32,501 nucleotides of DNA from Neoechinorhynchus agilis (Eukaryota; Acanthocephala): the NCBI GenBank assembly GCA_051530055.1, contig JBMGUZ010000030.1, positions 1 to 32,501 on the forward strand. The letters run 5' to 3'. A program made the translations under genes and the position numbers. This document shows positions 32,391 through 32,501 of the stretch, one piece after another. Positions within the stretch are counted from its first letter, which is position 1; each line of letters starts with the position of its first letter. Below the pieces are notes generated by a model that saw only the letters and a program-made list of their open reading frames with translations, was not told where the DNA came from and ran no database searches.

Positions 32391-32501
32391 TGACGTCATC
32401 GAGATTTTTAATGACGTCATCAAAATATTTGATGACGTCATCGAAATTTTTGATTACGTCATCCCAATTTTTTATGACGTCATCGAGATTTTTGATGACG
32501 T

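Larger units (their letters stand above)
23491..32501. repeat. 21-bp satellite built on the CRE palindrome TGACGTCA
   Basis: The consensus unit is TGATGACGTCATCGAGATTT plus one further T, so TGACGTCA recurs every 21 bp. Common variants change the linker (CGAAA, CCAAA, CTAGA, CACCGAAA) or add or remove a T in the T-run, so some intervals are 18-23 bp. The array reaches the window end and is at least 9.0 kb. Because 21 is a multiple of three, two frames on each strand stay open for long distances, giving seven-residue repeats such as MTSSRFL and DDVIEIF on the plus strand and DDVIKNL and MTSSKIS on the minus strand. There is no start context, splice pattern or non-repeat domain to make these genes. 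Confidence 0.96.

Noticed and set aside
23491-32501. CRISPR array
   Set aside because: The repeats are palindromic and regular, but the material between palindromes is itself repeated, with no unique spacers. The context is eukaryotic.
23491-32501. Telomeric repeat
   Set aside because: The unit does not resemble known short telomere motifs, is not G-rich on one strand, and the array continues at both scales with higher-order blocks.

Overview
The window is animal nuclear DNA, probably from an invertebrate. A SMYD4-type protein lysine methyltransferase gene is split by one GT-AG intron, the candidate splice acceptors are TTTCAG or TTTTAG, and there is no bacterial-style gene packing. The short acceptors, with start codons a few bases downstream, would suit a nematode or another compact ecdysozoan genome, but the sequence does not settle the taxon. 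I saw no rRNA, tRNA or CRISPR array and no recognisable transposon or virus-derived element.

Layout. (1) 1-18085: a polypurine array of GAA/GAAGGA-type sequence whose complement is almost pure pyrimidine; it runs off the left edge. It is a mosaic of duplicated blocks of about 1-3 kb. At 17 places it carries a dimer of the CRE palindrome TGACGTCA, with the two sites 21 bp apart (20 bp in one copy). (2) 18086-22062: a gene-bearing unique island of about 4 kb. On the minus strand lies the first coding exon of an unrecognised Ala/Pro/Gln-rich protein, reading straight toward the polypurine array. On the plus strand lies the two-exon SMYD4-like gene (exons 19415-20464 and 21059-21874, 621 residues). 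The two genes are divergent and share an intergenic stretch of roughly 0.7-0.9 kb. (3) 22063-23490: a tandem array of about 12.5 copies of a 119-bp unit. (4) 23491-32501: a satellite of 21-bp units, each centred on TGACGTCA; it runs off the right edge.

The most notable feature is the link between the two large arrays. They have quite different bulk composition, yet both use TGACGTCA at 21-bp spacing, which is two turns of B-DNA. The CRE dimers in the polypurine array are in the opposite orientation to the satellite units. The right-hand satellite is therefore about 9 kb of dense, nominally phased ATF/CREB-type bZIP sites, on the order of 430 units if all were 21 bp (arithmetic, not a count). 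Whether it does anything (bZIP sink, chromatin domain, centromere, enhancer) cannot be told from sequence alone.

Many long open frames exist in both arrays, including one of about 3,000 codons on the minus strand, but they follow from composition or from a 21-bp period that is a multiple of three. I do not regard them as genes. The real coding content I can support is the SMYD4-like gene and the minus-strand exon.
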